From: Candidatus Stygibacter frigidus
GTDB lineage: Bacteria; Cloacimonadota; Cloacimonadia; Cloacimonadales; TCS61
Length of the DNA: 8,781 nucleotides
Direction of reading: 5' to 3'
Assembly (NCBI GenBank): GCA_030765325.1
Contig: JAVCCT010000007.1
Coordinates: 1 to 8,781 of the forward strand
Part shown: piece by piece, positions 5,881-8,781 of the stretch
How the letters are laid out: the number at the start of each line of letters is the position of its first letter
Numbering within the stretch: the stretch's first letter is position 1
The notes under the pieces: model-generated
Database searches by the model: none
Told to the model about the DNA's origin: nothing
The model's input: only the letters and a program-made list of their open reading frames with translations
Program-made: the position numbers and the translations under genes

Positions 5881-8331
5881 TTAATCAGCAGATGCTGTCT
5901 TAAATTCCATTTTATTAAGCCGACGCAATTGGATCACCGTAAAGCCCATCATCATCATACCCAGCATCCATGCCATCGTAGTAGCCACGCCAAATTTAAG
6001 GAATAGATAAGCTTTTTCAAAGATCAGCAGATTCGCCACCCGCGTAGCCTCATTAGGTCCTCCAAAGGTCATTACCAATATAAACCCGCTTTGCTGACTG
6101 GACGCAATAAAAGCTGCTATGAACTGGATAATGATCAACGCTTTCAGATTAGGGATCACGATGTAGCGTATCTTATGAAAAAAGTTTGCTCCGTCAATAT
6201 CAGCAGCTTCATAATTCTCATCCGGAATCCCCTTAAGTGCTGCCAGATAGATCAGGCAGCCGGGTCCCACTCCCGCCCAAACGGTGGGTAAGATGCAGCA
6301 AAGCATCGCCAGGTTCTCATCCCGTATCCACCGGCTCTTTTCCATGCCCAGAGCCATCAATATCTGGTTAAGTCCACCGGCATCAGATGGGTCATAGAGT
6401 AATTTCCACAAATAGATAACGATCACGCCACTAATAACTGCCGGCAGGTAATAAATCACACGATAAATCAGTTTTCCATGCGATACTTCCTGCAGCAGAA
6501 TAGCCAGTATAATAGGAGGGAAGAATCCCAGAGAAAGTGATAATGCCATATAATAAAGCGTCTTGCCCAGTGAAGACCACCACACGGGATCAAATAGCAC
6601 ATCAGCAAAATTCTGCAAGCCGATGAACTGACTGTCGCCCACGATCTGATAATCCTGAAATGCCATCACTGAGCCCATCAGCATAGGCACATATTTCCAG
6701 AGTATAATTGAGCCCAGGGCTGGAACTATCATCATCCACGCCCAGAAATAACTTTTTTTCTTTAGATTGGATTTATTGCGTACCAGGGTTTTAGGTGTGA
6801 AAATCTTCCATACTTTGATCAGTGAAACTGCAAAAGCCAGAAAGATGAAAGTTGCTACCAGAAATGCGATACTGTTACGTTTTTTACGTTCAGCATCGCT
6901 CACTTTACCGATCATCTTCTCATTAGTACGATCCACCCCGGTATCAAGGATACTTTTAATATTTTCCCGTTTCTCTTCTCTGGTTTCGCCCAGTTCACCT
7001 TCACGCTCCAGGGATATACAGGTTTCAATAGGATAGGTCATAAAATAATATATCTTCTGGCAATTATGCCCATAAGGTTCAGGATTTCCGCTGGCAACTG
7101 CTTCTTCAAAGGTTTCCAGCCAGCCAGGCGGCACATACTTCAGGTATTCGTCATAGCCGTAACGCTGAAGATAGATAGGATTCTGCATCTTACCATAACC
7201 GGCTTCTATCATCACTTTCATTCTGATCTGACGTGCTTCCTCGGAATCATAAAACCAGATATAGTTCCAGGCTGCTTCTTTCACCTTTTGCGGATCACGA
7301 TCACCCAGTCCGGCATTATTGGTTTCTCCAGCTTGAGAAAAAATCCCCATCATACGCGAATTTATCTCTGATCCGCGCTCTCCGGTGGGTCCATAGGGTG
7401 GAGGTGCAGCGCCATAAAGATTAGGATCTATCTGTCCTCCCAGGTTGCGCTGATCCATATACATCATCCGCATCCCGATCTTGCCTTCATCCCACATCCT
7501 GCCCCAGTCTCCTTCACGGATTACAAAGCCTTCCTGCTTGTTACCCTCAGCATCTATCCAGGGAGTAGTGATAAGATCCAGATAAAATTCCATGGCATCC
7601 ACCCCTGCTTCACTATTAAAAGCTGCATACCATTCTTCTGTATAAGGATCCTGCAAAACTGCATTACCACCGGCTGACCACAGATACGTTATCCAGTCAT
7701 AAGCCATTTCTGGTCCCGAGGCAAGGAATAAGCCATATACACCCTCAGAGGGGATAGTCAATCTGCGTGCATAATCAAGCAGTTCATCCCAGTCCCTCGG
7801 TGGCTGCTCAGGATCAATGCCTGCCTTGTGAAAAAGGTCTTTGCGATACATCAGCACCCGCACCAGAGTTTCATAGGGAAGACACCATACATGCTCCTGA
7901 GATTCTCCCACTTTTTTCCGCTTGATCACGGGCATCACTGGTTTTTCTATGCGGTAATCTATTTCCTGCTCAGTTTGGCGATCCAGAAATTCATCCATGG
8001 GATATAGAAAATCATTCTCTATGTAAGTATCTGACTGACGGAAATTTACGTAGATCACATCAGGAGATACTCCCCCGGCAATCGCCATCAACGGTCCGGC
8101 ATCCAGTTCCATATTCTCGATCTGGATTCCCGAAAAAGAACGCAGTTCTATCCCGGGATATTTCTTCTTAAATGCCCTGATCACTTCCATATCTGCCCGA
8201 TTAAATGCATCAGTAGCTTTCGGATCAGGAAGTGAAAATACTTTCAATATGACTTTCTCTTCACCATACAGACTTGTTATTAAAAGGGTAAATATTATAA
8301 AAAGTAAAATCTTCCGGGCTATCTTTTTCAA
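5881..8331 (-). CDS. Fused periplasmic sugar-binding protein and MalF-type (CUT1) ABC permease
   Basis: One 816-residue protein combines two importer parts that are normally separate. Residues 1-23 are a Sec signal peptide (KKIARK, then a hydrophobic core, ending SLYG) without a lipobox Cys. Residues about 24-480 are a MalE-like solute-binding domain: LMAIAGGVSPDVIYVNF (81-97), VRVLMYRKDLFHKAGI (157-172), RDWDELLDYARRLT (179-192), WGRMWDEGKIGMRMMY (276-291). A hydrophobic helix (487-508) and a Lys/Arg-rich stretch (509-526) then lead into the MalF core, which has FIGLQNFADVL (569-579), multiple helices, and the EAA loop YEAADIDGAN...IVIPNLK (707-730). This topology keeps the binding domain outside and the EAA loop in the cytoplasm. 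The start is TTG at 8331, supported by AGGAG 6 nt upstream. It is first in the operon with the long MalG-type subunit. The substrate is probably a sugar or oligosaccharide; which one is not visible. Confidence 0.92.
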   Translation of the reverse strand: MKKIARKILLFIIFTLLITSLYGEEKVILKVFSLPDPKATDAFNRADMEVIRAFKKKYPGIELRSFSGIQIENMELDAGPLMAIAGGVSPDVIYVNFRQSDTYIENDFLYPMDEFLDRQTEQEIDYRIEKPVMPVIKRKKVGESQEHVWCLPYETLVRVLMYRKDLFHKAGIDPEQPPRDWDELLDYARRLTIPSEGVYGLFLASGPEMAYDWITYLWSAGGNAVLQDPYTEEWYAAFNSEAGVDAMEFYLDLITTPWIDAEGNKQEGFVIREGDWGRMWDEGKIGMRMMYMDQRNLGGQIDPNLYGAAPPPYGPTGERGSEINSRMMGIFSQAGETNNAGLGDRDPQKVKEAAWNYIWFYDSEEARQIRMKVMIEAGYGKMQNPIYLQRYGYDEYLKYVPPGWLETFEEAVASGNPEPYGHNCQKIYYFMTYPIETCISLEREGELGETREEKRENIKSILDTGVDRTNEKMIGKVSDAERKKRNSIAFLVATFIFLAFAVSLIKVWKIFTPKTLVRNKSNLKKKSYFWAWMMIVPALGSIILWKYVPMLMGSVMAFQDYQIVGDSQFIGLQNFADVLFDPVWWSSLGKTLYYMALSLSLGFFPPIILAILLQEVSHGKLIYRVIYYLPAVISGVIVIYLWKLLYDPSDAGGLNQILMALGMEKSRWIRDENLAMLCCILPTVWAGVGPGCLIYLAALKGIPDENYEAADIDGANFFHKIRYIVIPNLKALIIIQFIAAFIASSQQSGFILVMTFGGPNEATRVANLLIFEKAYLFLKFGVATTMAWMLGMMMMGFTVIQLRRLNKMEFKTASAD

Positions 8332-8337
8332 TCAATA

Positions 8338-8342
8338 CTCCT
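8338..8342 (-). promoter_or_regulatory. Shine-Dalgarno site deciding the TTG start of the fusion gene
   Basis: The minus strand reads AGGAG, followed by 6 nt and then TTG at 8331. No ATG gives a comparable context, and starting here yields a complete signal peptide (MKKIARK...). This supports TTG as the true initiation codon. Confidence 0.75.
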
Positions 8343-8360
8343 GAAATCTATTTAAATCCG

Positions 8361-8388
8361 ATACTAAGTAAATTCTATTTCCGGTCAA
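8361..8388 (-). promoter_or_regulatory. Candidate sigma70-type promoter of the importer operon
   Basis: Minus strand: TTGACC (8388-8383) as -35, a 16-nt spacer, and TAGTAT (8366-8361) as -10, matching the consensus at 5 of 6 and 4 of 6 positions. Transcription would begin around 8354, giving a leader of only about 20-25 nt before the TTG start. There is therefore no room for a riboswitch or attenuator in the leader. Confidence 0.45.
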
Positions 8389-8781
8389 GAATTTTTCCCC
8401 CAGCCAGAAAGATCATCAGAAACTAAGTTAGATGTGCATCGCTGGTGTACCCACAAGTGAGGCGCAAATAACGACCCCTATCAAGCGATTACTTAATAGA
8501 AAATTTCACATTTTTAGCCTATGATAATCAGTTTTCTGCCAAAAATGTTAAAAACCGGTAAAATCACAATGTATCAATACACATGTTATAGTATAATAAT
8601 AATGATTTATAAGCTCAAAACACTAAAATCAAAACCCAATCCATATTTTGCATAGATTATGCTGTACTTTCATAATATATCTACCTGATAATAAACTATT
8701 TAACAATCATAAGCAGCCCTTAAACCAGAACAACTTAGCACAATCTAACATAAAAATGTCAGTACGTGCTTTGTTGTTCAG
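8389..8781. other. AT-rich intergenic region without a recognisable gene
   Basis: About 390 bases with no convincing coding region or structured RNA on either strand. The longest ATG-started frame I found by hand (plus, 8521-8655, 44 codons) has no SD and a low-complexity Lys/Ile composition. A short 12-bp dyad TGTATCAATACA (8570-8581) and a TATAAT (8592-8597) are present, but without a matching -35. The stretch 8430-8480 is more GC-rich than the rest. It likely separates the importer operon from a gene beyond the window. Confidence 0.6.

Noticed and set aside
8570..8597. Dyad TGTATCAATACA followed by TATAAT as a plus-strand regulated promoter
   Set aside because: No -35 at the proper distance and such short motifs are frequent in AT-rich sequence; no gene downstream in the window to support it.
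8521..8655. 44-codon plus-strand ORF in the upstream intergenic region
   Set aside because: No SD, low-complexity composition expected from AT-rich DNA, no features.
1..8781. CRISPR arrays, tRNA/rRNA genes, insertion sequences
   Set aside because: No spaced direct repeats, no clover-leaf sequence, no transposase or terminal inverted repeats seen on either strand.

Overview
All the real genes in this window lie on the minus strand, so the biological order runs from high to low coordinates. The DNA is visibly AT-leaning, uses Shine-Dalgarno (SD) sites of the AGGAG type, and encodes an importer whose binding protein has a Sec-type signal peptide and no lipobox cysteine. This suggests a Gram-negative bacterium. 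The style is compatible with an uncultured fermenter such as Cloacimonadota, but that is only an impression; no taxonomic marker gene is present.

Layout. (1) 8332-8781 is AT-rich non-coding DNA with a plausible promoter just before the first gene. (2) 8331-3577 is a two-gene carbohydrate (CUT1/MalFG-like) ABC importer locus. The first gene fuses a periplasmic solute-binding protein to a MalF-type permease through an extra transmembrane helix. The second is a MalG-type permease of 763 residues, more than twice the usual length. Its extra ~500 residues lie in the first periplasmic loop and contain six degenerate copies of a Trp/Tyr-rich module. No ATPase is encoded here. (3) 3336-3576 is a dense regulatory stretch. 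It holds a 36-bp palindrome built from 9-bp repeats, a promoter overlapped by a 17-bp dyad, a strong SD with a 25-codon leader ORF, and a GGAA-tetraloop hairpin covering the first ATG of the next gene. (4) 3362-1 is a tightly packed operon: TetR-family regulator, tldE, then tldD. The last is cut by the window edge before its stop.

How they may work together. The binding-protein fusion and the long MalG-type subunit should form one importer whose binding protein is always tethered and whose second permease carries a large periplasmic appendage. The TetR protein probably represses its own operon through the 17-bp dyad and so controls the TldD/TldE metallopeptidase pair. Whether it also controls the importer cannot be told from the sequence.

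The most unusual points are the repeat-bearing permease insert, the binding protein-permease fusion, and the leader ORF plus hairpin arrangement ahead of the TetR-tldE-tldD operon.
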